64,000 nucleotides of DNA from Bacteroidota bacterium. Its GTDB lineage: Bacteria; Bacteroidota; Ignavibacteria; Kryptoniales; JAKASW01. Positions 8,372 through 16,718 of this stretch are shown piece after piece. The notes beneath the pieces are model-generated. The model was not told where the DNA came from. It searched no databases and saw nothing but the letters and a program-made list of their open reading frames with translations. The DNA is taken from contig JAJZNW010000046.1 in the NCBI GenBank assembly GCA_021811615.1, positions 1-64,000 of the forward strand, in the 5' to 3' direction. The position numbers were made by a program, and so were the translations under genes. How positions within the stretch are numbered: the stretch's first letter is position 1; each line of letters opens with the position of its first letter.

Positions 8372-9457
8372 TTAGTTCTTTCCGTAACCGCGTTTGAGTT
8401 TTTTCATCTTGTAGATGTAGGCGAGTATCTGGGCAACTGCCTTGAACAGGTCCGGCGGAATCTGCTCGTCGACTTCGACCGTCTTATACAGCAGCTGCGC
8501 AAGCGGCTTGTCTTCCACGATCGGGATGTTGTGCTCCGCTGCAATCTCCTTGATCCTCTGCGCTATCAGATCCTTACCTTTCGCGACAACCAATGGAGCC
8601 GACATCTTAGCCGCGTCGTACTTTATAGCGATAGCATAGTGAGTAGGGTTCGTCACTACGACATCCGCCTTCGGGACGTTGGCCATCATGCGCATTTTAT
8701 GGCGTTTCACCATTTCGCGTCTGATCCTCCCCTTTATCTGGGGATCGCCTTCGTCGCGCTTGTTCTCTTCCTTGATCTCCTGCTTGGACATTTTTATGTC
8801 GCGTTCGAATTTCCTTCGCTGCACAATGAAATCGGTTACGGCCATGACGAGGAATACCGCCGCTATCTTCATGGTTACCGCGAAAGCGCCGGTGCCCATG
8901 GATGAAAGGATTTGAACAGGCGAACTTTCGACCAGGCGGATTGACCCTTCTACGAGATCGACCAGCGCGAAGTATCCGATCACACTTACGATTAAGATCT
9001 TAAAAATGCTTTTCGCCAGTTCGATGAGAGAGCCCTGCGAGAAACCGAGCTTCTTTATCCCGTTCAACGGGTTCATTCCGGAGAATCCCTTTGCGAGCGG
9101 CTTGGTCGTGAAAAGGAATCCTACCTGGGCGACATTCGAAAGTATTCCGATCCCCATTATCACAAGGAGGACCGGAAAAACAATAAGGAGAAATCGTGAT
9201 GCCATGCTGCCGGCAATTGTGATGGCGTTTGTTTGGCTGATGTCCATTCCATAAGAGAGCGAAAGGTACTGCTTCATGACATCCGCAATTTCACCGATCA
9301 GGCCGCGTCCGAGCATATAGAGAATGATGCTTCCCCCGAGAAGTCCCAGGGCGGAGTTTACCTCCATGCTCTTGAAGACTTTCCCGTCCCTCCTAAGCTC
9401 GGCACGGCGCTTGGGGGTAGCAGGTTCGGTTTTTTCCGCGAAATTGTCGTCTGCCAT
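8372..9457 (-). CDS. flhB: Flagellar export switch protein FlhB
   Basis: This 361-residue membrane protein changes export from rod/hook to filament substrates. Four hydrophobic segments lie between about 30 and 215. A charged linker precedes the self-cleaving NPTH motif at residues 270-273, within VVTNPTHYAIAIKY. The C-terminal end extends through the conserved LAQLLYKTVE region. It sits between fliR and flhA, the usual arrangement. The intact NPTH supports normal substrate switching. Confidence 0.97.
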   Translation of the reverse strand: MADDNFAEKTEPATPKRRAELRRDGKVFKSMEVNSALGLLGGSIILYMLGRGLIGEIADVMKQYLSLSYGMDISQTNAITIAGSMASRFLLIVFPVLLVIMGIGILSNVAQVGFLFTTKPLAKGFSGMNPLNGIKKLGFSQGSLIELAKSIFKILIVSVIGYFALVDLVEGSIRLVESSPVQILSSMGTGAFAVTMKIAAVFLVMAVTDFIVQRRKFERDIKMSKQEIKEENKRDEGDPQIKGRIRREMVKRHKMRMMANVPKADVVVTNPTHYAIAIKYDAAKMSAPLVVAKGKDLIAQRIKEIAAEHNIPIVEDKPLAQLLYKTVEVDEQIPPDLFKAVAQILAYIYKMKKLKRGYGKN

Positions 9458-9458
9458 C

Positions 9459-10226
9459 TTACATTAGCCTCAACAATTGAACGGTCTGCCCTTCAAAAAC
9501 TTCCAGAAGCTTTCCGAACACAATGACGAAAAAGGGAAGAGAGGCGATCAGGAGAACCACGCCTATGCCGATGGTGATCGGCATCCCCACGAAAAAGACA
9601 TTCACTTGCGGAACCATCCTGGCCATTATGCCCAGGACGACGTCCGTGAGGAAAAGGGATACCATCACCGGAGCGCTGATCTTGATCGCGGTCACGAAAA
9701 CCATACCCGTCAGGCCGACGAAAAGGTTCACAGCCGATCCCGTCAGCTTCATGCCCGATATCGGTACCGCGCTGTAACTCATCTGAAGCGCCTGCAGCAA
9801 AAACAGATGACCATTCATAAGCAGGAATAGGAACGTCGCCATGATCGCTTCGAACTGACCGATTACCGGTATATTCACGCCGCTCTGCTGGTCGATCAGG
9901 CTCGATATTGAAAGTCCCATCTCTATCCCAACCAATTCGCCCGCATAATCGATACCCATGAAGATCAACCCCATCGTAAACCCGATGGCGGAACCGACAA
10001 TGACTTCCTGAATCGCGAGGACTATCAGAGAGCCGAGATCAAGTGAGAGAGTGCCTGTATTTGCTGCGACAAGCGGGAAAAGTGCAAATGCGACAGCCGC
10101 GCCGGCCCAGACCTTCACCTGTGCGGGGATCGCCTGGTTCCCGTAAAGCGGCGCCGTCGCAAACATCGAGAGCGTCCGTATGAAGACGAGAAGGAAGACG
10201 ACGAATTTTTCGGCGTAGAAAGTCAT
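9459..10226 (-). CDS. fliR: Flagellar export gate protein FliR
   Basis: This 255-residue, strongly hydrophobic protein has about six membrane segments. The stretch VGIEMGLSISSLIDQQSGVN is characteristic of FliR. FliR forms the narrow end of the FliPQR channel together with FliP and FliQ. It is followed after 1 base by flhB and preceded by fliQ, so the export apparatus genes are contiguous. Confidence 0.96.
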   Translation of the reverse strand: MTFYAEKFVVFLLVFIRTLSMFATAPLYGNQAIPAQVKVWAGAAVAFALFPLVAANTGTLSLDLGSLIVLAIQEVIVGSAIGFTMGLIFMGIDYAGELVGIEMGLSISSLIDQQSGVNIPVIGQFEAIMATFLFLLMNGHLFLLQALQMSYSAVPISGMKLTGSAVNLFVGLTGMVFVTAIKISAPVMVSLFLTDVVLGIMARMVPQVNVFFVGMPITIGIGVVLLIASLPFFVIVFGKLLEVFEGQTVQLLRLM

Positions 10227-10227
10227 T

Positions 10228-10494
10228 TCACTTCAGATTGGGTATCAGATTAAAAACGTGTTCCGTAAACTGGAGCATCTTATTCATGATAAACGGAAGA
10301 AGGAGTATGCAGACGACTCCTATCGCAAGAATCTTGGGGACGAAGGTAAGGGTCATTTCCGTTATCGATGTGGCAGCCTGGAAGACCGAGATCAGGAGAC
10401 CGACGACGATGGAAACGACCAATGCGGGTGCCGACACGAGGAAGATCGTGTAGAAAGCGTCCCTGGTAATTCCGATTACAAATGCTTCTGTCAT
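10228..10494 (-). CDS. fliQ: Flagellar export gate protein FliQ
   Basis: This 88-residue protein has two membrane helices (about 15-38 and 50-72) and the conserved stretch LISVFQAATSITEMTLTFVPK. FliQ packs four copies around FliP5-FliR1 to make the export channel in the basal body. The length is standard. It lies between fliP and fliR with one-base and 7-base gaps. Confidence 0.96.
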   Translation of the reverse strand: MTEAFVIGITRDAFYTIFLVSAPALVVSIVVGLLISVFQAATSITEMTLTFVPKILAIGVVCILLLPFIMNKMLQFTEHVFNLIPNLK

Positions 10495-10501
10495 ATTTCC
10501 C

Positions 10502-11260
10502 TCAATGAAATCCCCGCACGAGTGAACCGACGAGGAGGTACCAGCCGTCTACCAACACGAAAAGTAAAATCTTCATCGGCAGCGAAATCATCATAGGCGG
10601 CACCATCATCATACCCATCGACATCAATATGCTGGCGACTATCATATCTATCATCATGAAGGGGATGAAGACCAGAAAGCCGATTTCAAAACCTATCCGC
10701 ATCTCGCTGATGGCAAAGGCGGGTACGATCACGTATGTCGGAATATCCGCCGGAGTATTTGGGCGGTGAAGATGGGCAAGGTGCACCATCATAGCCAGGT
10801 CCTTTTCACGAGTCTGACGGAGCATGAAGTCCCTGATCGGTTTCTGACCGACGGTAATTGCAGAGTCCAGCGAGATCTGGTTCTTGAGATACGGCTGGAA
10901 CGCGGTCTCATTGACCTTGTTCCAGGTAGGGGCCATGATGAAGAATGTCAGAAAAAGCGCCAGGCCGATAAGAAGCTGGGTAGGAGGCATGGTAGCAGTC
11001 CCCAGCGCCTGCCTGATGAAGTAAAAGGCGATGATGATGCGCGGAAAGGCGGTCGTCATGATTAAGAGCGCAGGAGCGAGGCTGAGGATCGTCATGAAGA
11101 AGAGTATCTGCAGCGTCAGGGCTACGTTCTTCGGATTCGAAGACTTCGTGATACCGAAAGTAATCTGTGGTACCGGGATCGTCGTCTGGGCATGGGCGGC
11201 TACCGGTACGATAGAGATAAGACACGCGGCAACCAGGCCTATGAACACAATCTTCTTCAT
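10502..11260 (-). CDS. fliP: Flagellar export gate protein FliP
   Basis: This 252-residue protein carries a cleavable signal-like N-terminus (about 1-24), then the FliP family core. Membrane segments lie near 48-70, 90-110, 185-210 and 215-240. The stretches FPRIIIAFYFIRQALGT and PFMMIDMIVASILMSMGMMM are diagnostic. Five copies of FliP build the core of the export channel. It overlaps fliO by 4 bases at its start. Confidence 0.97.
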   Translation of the reverse strand: MKKIVFIGLVAACLISIVPVAAHAQTTIPVPQITFGITKSSNPKNVALTLQILFFMTILSLAPALLIMTTAFPRIIIAFYFIRQALGTATMPPTQLLIGLALFLTFFIMAPTWNKVNETAFQPYLKNQISLDSAITVGQKPIRDFMLRQTREKDLAMMVHLAHLHRPNTPADIPTYVIVPAFAISEMRIGFEIGFLVFIPFMMIDMIVASILMSMGMMMVPPMMISLPMKILLFVLVDGWYLLVGSLVRGFH

Positions 11261-11592
11261 TTCAGTGAAAGCCCCTTCAGAATCTCGGAGAAGCCTTTCA
11301 TCTGTTTCCGCTGTGCGGTCGACTCGATGATTTCGAGCGTCTCGTCGTCGGTGATTTCACCGAGAGCGGCTATCGAATTGTCGCTGATTCCGACCAGCAT
11401 GACTTTGTTGAATACCTTCACCAGGAAAATCGATTTCTTCGGCTGAAGGCTTAAACTGGAAAGCACTTTCATATTGTCGTTGGAAATATTCGACCTGTTG
11501 AATAAGTACTTCCGCACCACAACCAGAAGGGCGAACATAAGTCCGACGATCATCATCATGGTTAGAAATGCTTTTACGACCAGCCAGTCCAT
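11257..11592 (-). CDS. fliO: FliO-type flagellar export accessory protein
   Basis: This 111-residue protein has one N-terminal membrane helix (about 8-27) followed by a small cytoplasmic domain with VLSSLSLQPKKSIFLVKV and VMLVGISDNSIAAL, the usual FliO pattern. FliO helps assemble the FliP ring and is the least conserved export component. The ATG overlaps the fliN stop by a single base, and fliP overlaps its 3' end by 4 bases. Identification rests on the pattern plus its place before fliP. Confidence 0.88.
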   Translation of the reverse strand: MDWLVVKAFLTMMMIVGLMFALLVVVRKYLFNRSNISNDNMKVLSSLSLQPKKSIFLVKVFNKVMLVGISDNSIAALGEITDDETLEIIESTAQRKQMKGFSEILKGLSLK

Positions 11593-11969
11593 TACTTTCT
11601 CAATCCCTTTATGCGTTCCGAAGGGTCGATAAGGCTTGTTATCCGTATGCCGAAGTGCTTGTCGACCACGACGACTTCACCCTCGGCCATCTTCCTTCCG
11701 TTGACCAGGATATCGACCGGTTCGCTTACTAGTTTGTCGAATTCTATGATCGATCCACGACCGAGTTCGAGAATATCCTTTATCATCATCTCGGTCTTCC
11801 CCAGCTCCACGCTGACTGTGAGGTCGAGGTCGAGAAGCAGGTCGAGCTTTTTCTCGCCGCCTGCGGATTTTGTTTCCGTATCGGTAAGGTTTTCGAACGC
11901 CGCGCTCTGGACTTCTTTTCGTTCAGGCTTTTCGACTTCGGCATTCTTGATCGCATCATCTGCCATCAT
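11592..11969 (-). CDS. fliN: Flagellar motor switch protein FliN
   Basis: This protein of about 125 residues ends in the SpoA/FliN domain (about 48-125), with LDLTVSVELGKTEM and VGEVVVV-like strands that build the lower C-ring. A frame open much further upstream lies inside fliM and is not the gene. The likely start is the ATG at 11969 or the overlapping ATG at 11966; GGAG ends about 5 bases before the first. The second ATG overlaps the fliM stop as ATGA, so coupling to fliM is likely. It is the FliN type, without the CheC-like part of FliY. Confidence 0.93.
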   Translation of the reverse strand: MMADDAIKNAEVEKPERKEVQSAAFENLTDTETKSAGGEKKLDLLLDLDLTVSVELGKTEMMIKDILELGRGSIIEFDKLVSEPVDILVNGRKMAEGEVVVVDKHFGIRITSLIDPSERIKGLRK

Positions 11970-12982
11970 AAATCTCCGTTTTGTTCCTCTTCTGAAGCGT
12001 TTCTCACAATCTTGACGGCTTTGTGCCCCTCGTGCACCCCGGCCTTCGCGAAAAATTTTGTCCTTGAGGCTATCCTCACCGGGTGCAATCCATCCCTCTT
12101 GCTGTCGAGGACGATCACGTCTCCCAACTGAAGCTCGAGAAGGTCGCGGATGGAGATGGCCGATTTGCCGAGTTCTACACTTACCGGTAGTTCGGTCACA
12201 GAAATATTCTTCACGGCTGCGGTCGCCGACTTCGCCCTCTGGGCAACGTCGCTGCTTCCCATCGGGGCGACATGCTGTACGGTGAGACGTTGAATAATTT
12301 CTTCGAGCGAAAAGGTCGGGAAGCAAAGATTCATTAAATAACTCGTTCCCGCTATCTGGACATCGAAGGAGACGACGAGCACTATCTCGCTGGCGGGGGC
12401 AATCTGAAGAAAATCCGCTTCGCTTTCGAAACGGTTGGGAATGAACTTCAGACTGCTGATTGACTTCCATGCGCCCTGCAGATCCTGAAGCGCCTTCTCA
12501 ACCGTACCTTTGATGAGAGTCTTCTCTATCTCCGTGACCGCGCGAATCTTTCTCTGCGGTTCCGCAGCCCCGCCGCCGAGAAGTCTCTCAACTATCGCAA
12601 ACACAAGCATGGGTGAGAGTTCAAGGACTCCACGGCCTTCGGATGGCTGCATGTCGAACACATAAAGACATGTGGGACTCCCGATCGATAGCTGGTATTC
12701 CGAGTAGAAGAGCTGATCGACGGAGCTCACTGCGATGGAAACCTGGGTCTGCAGTTTTGACGCGAGGTAGAAGCCGAACAATTCTGCGAAAGTCTCGTGA
12801 ACCGCCTGGAAAATTCTAAGCTGGTTCTTAGAAACGCGGTTCGGGCGCCGAAAGTCAAATCCCTGTATATCCCGGACCTCTTCCTTGACCTCGGCCTGTC
12901 CTTCAGTGACTTCTGGTGCCGGCGATTTTCCTATCCCGGCAAGAAGATTATCTATTTCAGATTGCGAGAGTACTTCAGGCAT
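11966..12982 (-). CDS. fliM: Flagellar motor switch protein FliM
   Basis: This 338-residue C-ring protein starts with the CheY-binding peptide LSQSEIDNLL (residues 5-14). A CheC-like middle domain (about 45-230) and a C-terminal SpoA domain (about 255-335) follow. Binding of CheY-P to the N-terminal peptide changes motor rotation. It lies between fliL and fliN, and its stop overlaps the fliN start. The same EID-type peptide recurs at the C-terminus of the CheZ-like protein near 37772. Confidence 0.97.
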   Translation of the reverse strand: MPEVLSQSEIDNLLAGIGKSPAPEVTEGQAEVKEEVRDIQGFDFRRPNRVSKNQLRIFQAVHETFAELFGFYLASKLQTQVSIAVSSVDQLFYSEYQLSIGSPTCLYVFDMQPSEGRGVLELSPMLVFAIVERLLGGGAAEPQRKIRAVTEIEKTLIKGTVEKALQDLQGAWKSISSLKFIPNRFESEADFLQIAPASEIVLVVSFDVQIAGTSYLMNLCFPTFSLEEIIQRLTVQHVAPMGSSDVAQRAKSATAAVKNISVTELPVSVELGKSAISIRDLLELQLGDVIVLDSKRDGLHPVRIASRTKFFAKAGVHEGHKAVKIVRNASEEEQNGDL

Positions 12983-12991
12983 TCTTCTGGC

Positions 12992-13501
12992 TCACTGGAT
13001 TATGAACTTGCTGAAATAAACATGAAGCACACTTCCCGTCGTAAGGTCCCTGTTAAGCGCCTCTCTGATCTCTGCCTTCAGGCTGTCGCGCGAATCAACC
13101 TCATCGAGCTGCGGGAGGGTTTTGCTCGTTAGAATGTTGATGATAGCATCGTGTATCTCGACATTCCTCTTTTCACACTCTTTTTCGGTCTGGGCAGATG
13201 AAACTTCGAGTCCTATCGTGGTGAGGAGAAACCGCAGTCCGTTTGTGCCTGCGGGATTCACGATCAAATCCTTCACGATGAAGACATTGTCGAAATTTGC
13301 ACCGCTGGAAGAGGCCTTCTTTTCATTGACCTTTTCATTAGCGGCAGCACCCGACGATTCCGGACCGCCGTGCTTAAGGAACAGACCTACCAGAAAATAC
13401 GCGGCTACCAATTGTACCACGACGATTAGGACAATCAAGAGCAACTTGTTAGTCTTCCCGGCCGGTTTGGCGGTACGCGTTTCTTCGACTGTTTCTGCCA
13501 T
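12992..13501 (-). CDS. fliL: Flagellar basal body-associated protein FliL
   Basis: This 169-residue protein has a short cytoplasmic N-terminus, one membrane helix (about 20-43) and a periplasmic FliL domain (about 65-169) with VKDLIVNPAGTNGLRFLLTT and the C-terminal VLHVYFSKFIIQ. FliL supports stator function at the motor. GTAGAGG lies upstream of the ATG. About 240 bases without a gene separate it from flbD, the largest gap inside the cluster. Confidence 0.94.
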   Translation of the reverse strand: MAETVEETRTAKPAGKTNKLLLIVLIVVVQLVAAYFLVGLFLKHGGPESSGAAANEKVNEKKASSSGANFDNVFIVKDLIVNPAGTNGLRFLLTTIGLEVSSAQTEKECEKRNVEIHDAIINILTSKTLPQLDEVDSRDSLKAEIREALNRDLTTGSVLHVYFSKFIIQ

Positions 13502-13585
13502 CTCTATAAAGCCTCTACTTCATTCTTTTTGGTTTTCATACCCTTACTTAGTCAAGAGCTATGCCGGCACCGGCCCCTCATTTCA

Positions 13586-13731
13586 GGCCGAAATTTGAAG
13601 TTTTTGGGATGGGACTGACGAACGATGAACAATATTGAGCAAGTGGACAATATTATCAGATAGCTCGAAATAGCGGGAGAGTGCCTGCCGGTCCGAAGGG
13701 ATTTGTCAGGCTTCAGACTGGAATTTCGGCC
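13586..13731. repeat. Separated inverted repeat in the flbD-fliL gap
   Basis: GGCCGAAATT at 13586-13595 is answered by its exact reverse complement AATTTCGGCC at 13722-13731. Next to them TGAAG (13596-13600) pairs with CTTCA (13711-13715). About 110-125 bases lie between the arms. No T-run follows the arms on the minus strand, so this is not a simple terminator. It may be two operator sites for one regulator, or the base of a long RNA structure in the fliL leader. The rest of the gap (13502-13739) shows no convincing gene or promoter. Confidence 0.4.
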
Positions 13732-13739
13732 GGGCTAGA

Positions 13740-13988
13740 TCATTCGTCCTTCTGGCGGATCTGATTTTGGAGACCTCCCATTTCAGGACTTCCTGAGGAA
13801 ACTCCCGGCGAACTTATCCGCCTCCTATAGTCCACGACTCTTTTCACAATCTCGTCGATATCTTCCCGCACCCGTATCCTCCGGGATGTCGTCATGGTGA
13901 TGATTGTGTCGTGAGCTTTTTCGATAGTCTCTATCAGATCGGCATTGACCGTAATCTCGTCGCCGTTTATTTGCGTCAACTTGATCAT
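13740..13988 (-). CDS. flbD: FlbD-family flagellar protein (YlzI type)
   Basis: This 82-residue protein starts MIKLTQINGDEITVNADLIE, the hallmark of the small FlbD/YlzI family found between flgE and fliL/motA in many flagellar operons. It is unrelated to the Caulobacter sigma-54 activator of the same name. The function is not settled. AAGGAAG lies upstream of the ATG. It directly follows the terminator after flgE, so its expression probably depends on read-through or on a promoter within about 30 bases. Confidence 0.9.
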   Translation of the reverse strand: MIKLTQINGDEITVNADLIETIEKAHDTIITMTTSRRIRVREDIDEIVKRVVDYRRRISSPGVSSGSPEMGGLQNQIRQKDE

Positions 13989-14011
13989 GCAGGCCTCGCT
14001 TCCTTTTAGGC

Positions 14012-14048
14012 TGGGAAAAAGATAGGGTGCAACTGACGCTGCACCCTA
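14012..14048 (-). terminator. Intrinsic terminator after flgE
   Basis: Bases 14023-14048 form a 9-bp perfect stem (TAGGGTGCA with TGCACCCTA) around an 8-base loop. On the minus strand the stem is followed by ATCTTTTT (T-run at 14016-14020). It begins about 20 bases after the flgE stop. It should separate, or attenuate transcription between, the early hook-basal body genes and the flbD-fliL-export segment. Confidence 0.75.
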
Positions 14049-14067
14049 ACCGAAGATTATTCTACTA

Positions 14068-16188
14068 TTATTGGAGGTTTACCAGTGTATTGAGAAGAGT
14101 GTCGCTCGCGTTGATGACCTGGGCATTTGCCTGGAAACCGCGCTCTGCAACGATCATGTTGGAAAGTTGGCTCGCGAGGTTCACGTTCGACTGTTCGAGC
14201 GATCCGCTTACCACCTGAGTAGGTATCGCAGTACCTGCTTCTCCAACGATGGCATTGCCGGTGCTGGGAGATGCGGCAAAGAGGTTCCCGCCAACATTGA
14301 CAAGGCCGCTCGGGTTGTTGAATGTTGCAAGCATCACCTGTCCTAAAGTACGTGTGGTTCCGTTTGAGAACTGGCCGATGATGTTACCGCTCTGGTCGAT
14401 CGATTCGCTGTTGAGAACACCCAGGCCGTACCCGTCCTGCTGTCCGGACACCGTTGTGGATGCACCGCTCATCTGAGTCAGGCCGGAGAAATTGCCGGAA
14501 GTTCCGGGATTCAATTTCAGGCTTATCAGATTAGCACTTAGATTCGAAGCGTTGCCGACAGGCGCGGGATTGATCTGGAGGCTTGACGAGCCATCCGCGT
14601 ATGTGAAGGTATTCAAAGAACCGTCATTATTGAAAACGACCGTACCGGATCCGCCGCCGGTGATGACAGCCGGCTTGTTCACGGAAGCTTGCCACGTCCA
14701 GGTATTCGGCCTTGTTATGTCTCGCGTGAACGAAAGCGTGACGTTATACTGGTTTCCGAGCGAGTCGTAAATCGTCGTCGAAATGTTTTGCGTGACGTCG
14801 GTTGCGGCCTGGGTCTGCGTCCAGTCACCAGCCTTGGCGCTGAAAACATTGTTGAAACCAGCCGCGGAGTTCGTTCCATCGGTTATGTCGATATTGGAGA
14901 CCGAATGAGCCGTACCGCCGTCTGCATTGATGGTCAGCGCGCCTGTTTGAGGATCGATCGTCGTTCCGGTCTGATTCGTAATGCCGAACGCGGATGTCAC
15001 ACTCTTAGCCAGATCGCCGTAAGTTGTAGACGCTCCGTTTACCTGAAGTACTCCGGGGGTTATAGCAGAACCGTTCACCTGGCCATTGATGCTTAATTGG
15101 TCCCCGTTGGCGATGCCGAGGCTCCCGCCTGTGTTGTTGCGCAGATTGGAGAGCAAATCGGATGCAGTAGCGACGTGGGAAAACTGCTGGGTCGTTAGTG
15201 ATCCGCCGCCAGCCGCGAGTGTAACCGGGCTCGAGGCCTCCATAGCAGCCTGAAGAACCGGGTTCGTGCTGGTAATCTGCAATGAATGTGTTCCGGTCCC
15301 GTTATTTGTAAAACTGATGGATCCGTTAGCCGTGTTGACGGAAGCTGTCACCGGGGAAGAGCCGCCGAACTGCTGGTTCATGCTATAGTTGATTTCATTG
15401 ACCAGATCCTGCATCGTATGGAAATCACCCTTGCCGGTCCCGGAATCGGTTGTGACGTATGTGTAAGTGTAGGCCTTATTGTCTACGGTCATTGTCAGCG
15501 TAGTCGAGTCCGGTACCATGCCGGTAATGACGTGGTTGTTACCTCCGCCGGCGTCGGCTGCGAGAAGCCCTTCGACGTCGCTCTGTCCGTTGTCCACGGC
15601 ATAGACTGAGTTTGACTGCATGATCGTGCCGAGCGGAGTCTGAGACGAATCCAAGTTGCCGCTCATTTGAATATAACTCGAAGCTTTGGCCGGGGATTTT
15701 TGGCCGTATGGTATCGTGATATCCGACACTGCAGAGCCGACGGGAAGGTTCCCCTGCGCATCGGCAGTCTTTCCCTGTACTATTGCGCCGGTACCCGGAT
15801 CCACCAGCTGGCCGTTCGCGTTGAACTGGAAAGCTCCGGCGCGAGTGTAATACTGACTGCCGTTTAGATCGACAATGAAATACCCCTGTCCCTGTAAAGC
15901 GAGGTCGGTGTTTTGGCCGGTCGTCTCCAGATTACCCTGCGTCATATTCGTGTCCGTTGACTGAACGGAGACGCCGAGTCCGAGTTGAATCGGATTTGTT
16001 CCGCCGCTCAGACCGTTTGGACCCGTCGCGTTCCTGAGGACCTGGTCAAACGACTCACCAAGAATGACATCGCTCGACTTGTAGCCGATCGTGTCGACGT
16101 TTGCGATATTGTTTGCGATTGTATCCATCATGGTCTGATGACTGTCCAGACCCGAGATGGCAGAAGTTAGAGAAGCACTGAATGGCAT
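14068..16188 (-). CDS. flgE: Flagellar hook protein FlgE
   Basis: I choose the ATG at 16188, giving 706 residues beginning MPFSASLTSAISGLDSHQTM. The upstream ATG at 16203 has no ribosome site, whereas GGAGG at 16197-16201 sits 8 bases before the internal ATG. The N-terminal rod-like signature MDTIANNIANVDTIGYK and the C-terminal FlgBCE motif with SNMIVAERGFQANAQVINA are present. Typical hook proteins have about 400 residues, so the central surface domains (D1/D2) are enlarged with Thr/Ser/Gly-rich sequence. It polymerises into the hook. It is preceded by flgD and the TIGR02530 gene, and followed by a terminator. Confidence 0.96.
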   Translation of the reverse strand: MPFSASLTSAISGLDSHQTMMDTIANNIANVDTIGYKSSDVILGESFDQVLRNATGPNGLSGGTNPIQLGLGVSVQSTDTNMTQGNLETTGQNTDLALQGQGYFIVDLNGSQYYTRAGAFQFNANGQLVDPGTGAIVQGKTADAQGNLPVGSAVSDITIPYGQKSPAKASSYIQMSGNLDSSQTPLGTIMQSNSVYAVDNGQSDVEGLLAADAGGGNNHVITGMVPDSTTLTMTVDNKAYTYTYVTTDSGTGKGDFHTMQDLVNEINYSMNQQFGGSSPVTASVNTANGSISFTNNGTGTHSLQITSTNPVLQAAMEASSPVTLAAGGGSLTTQQFSHVATASDLLSNLRNNTGGSLGIANGDQLSINGQVNGSAITPGVLQVNGASTTYGDLAKSVTSAFGITNQTGTTIDPQTGALTINADGGTAHSVSNIDITDGTNSAAGFNNVFSAKAGDWTQTQAATDVTQNISTTIYDSLGNQYNVTLSFTRDITRPNTWTWQASVNKPAVITGGGSGTVVFNNDGSLNTFTYADGSSSLQINPAPVGNASNLSANLISLKLNPGTSGNFSGLTQMSGASTTVSGQQDGYGLGVLNSESIDQSGNIIGQFSNGTTRTLGQVMLATFNNPSGLVNVGGNLFAASPSTGNAIVGEAGTAIPTQVVSGSLEQSNVNLASQLSNMIVAERGFQANAQVINASDTLLNTLVNLQ

Positions 16189-16323
16189 CTTGTAACCCTC
16201 CATTTTAACGGCGAAGACGCGCGCCTTGTCTCCACCGGGTTTGTCGAAGCGCGTCAGTCAGTCGGCGCTTCGGAGGGGCTTCTCCGGATCCCGAAGTTTC
16301 GGAACCGGGAGGCCAGCCCATTT
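16189..16323 (-). other. Structured leader upstream of flgE
   Basis: This gap holds no gene. GACGCGC (16216-16222) and GCGCGTC (16249-16255) can pair as a 7-bp stem with a 26-base loop, upstream of the flgE ribosome site. A second small hairpin (CCGAA/TTCGG, near 16290-16301) lies further upstream. It could affect flgE translation or message stability. I could not match it to a known riboswitch. Confidence 0.3.
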
Positions 16324-16716
16324 TTATTTGTTAATTAAGACCGCACTGTCGATGTTCGTGAACAAATTGTTGTTCAAGTTTTCACCGTCAACTGCCGTTA
16401 CGACAGTGCGATTTTTGACATTGACGATGAATGCTACATTCTTCATTACGACGAGAGAGTCCTGTGCACCTTTCTGTCCTGCCTGGCTTACGGCATCGGA
16501 AAGTTGTCTTATGTCCTCACTTGAAAGCTGGATGTTTCTCGATTCCAGCCTCGACTGTGCATGATGGGAGAACTTAATTCCCTCCAGCTCGCCCCTGAGT
16601 ACCTCATCAAATGTCTTTCCTTCCGGCGTAGTGATCTGAGGCGCAGAACTCAAACCATCTACGCCTCCGATGGGTACAAAGGGAACCTTGACTCCGTTTA
16701 CTTCCTGCATCTTCAA
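16324..16716 (-). CDS. TIGR02530-type flagellar operon protein
   Basis: This protein of 130 residues (TTG at 16716, or 128 from the ATG at 16710) matches the small family seen between flgD and flgE in Firmicutes and other flagellar operons. Typical features are FDEVLRGELEGIKFSHHAQ, RLESRNIQLSSEDI and the C-terminal MKNVAFIVNVKNRTVVTAVDG. The molecular role is not established; its position implies hook assembly. It starts 2 bases after the flgD stop. Confidence 0.87.
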   Translation of the reverse strand: MKMQEVNGVKVPFVPIGGVDGLSSAPQITTPEGKTFDEVLRGELEGIKFSHHAQSRLESRNIQLSSEDIRQLSDAVSQAGQKGAQDSLVVMKNVAFIVNVKNRTVVTAVDGENLNNNLFTNIDSAVLINK

Positions 16717-16718
16717 CT

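Noticed and set aside
11592-12470. 292-residue minus-strand frame read as one long fliN
   Set aside because: The first two-thirds lies inside fliM in another frame and has no protein-like composition; the FliN part begins at the ATG at 11969 with its own ribosome site.
13660-13700. Possible sigma-54 promoter upstream of fliL (AGGCAC...CCGC)
   Set aside because: The distance between the GG and GC elements is one base short, which sigma-54 promoters do not tolerate.
16204-16323. Possible c-di-GMP riboswitch before flgE
   Set aside because: A short ACAAACC-like stretch first looked suggestive, but the other conserved blocks and the receptor-loop geometry of the GEMM motif are missing.
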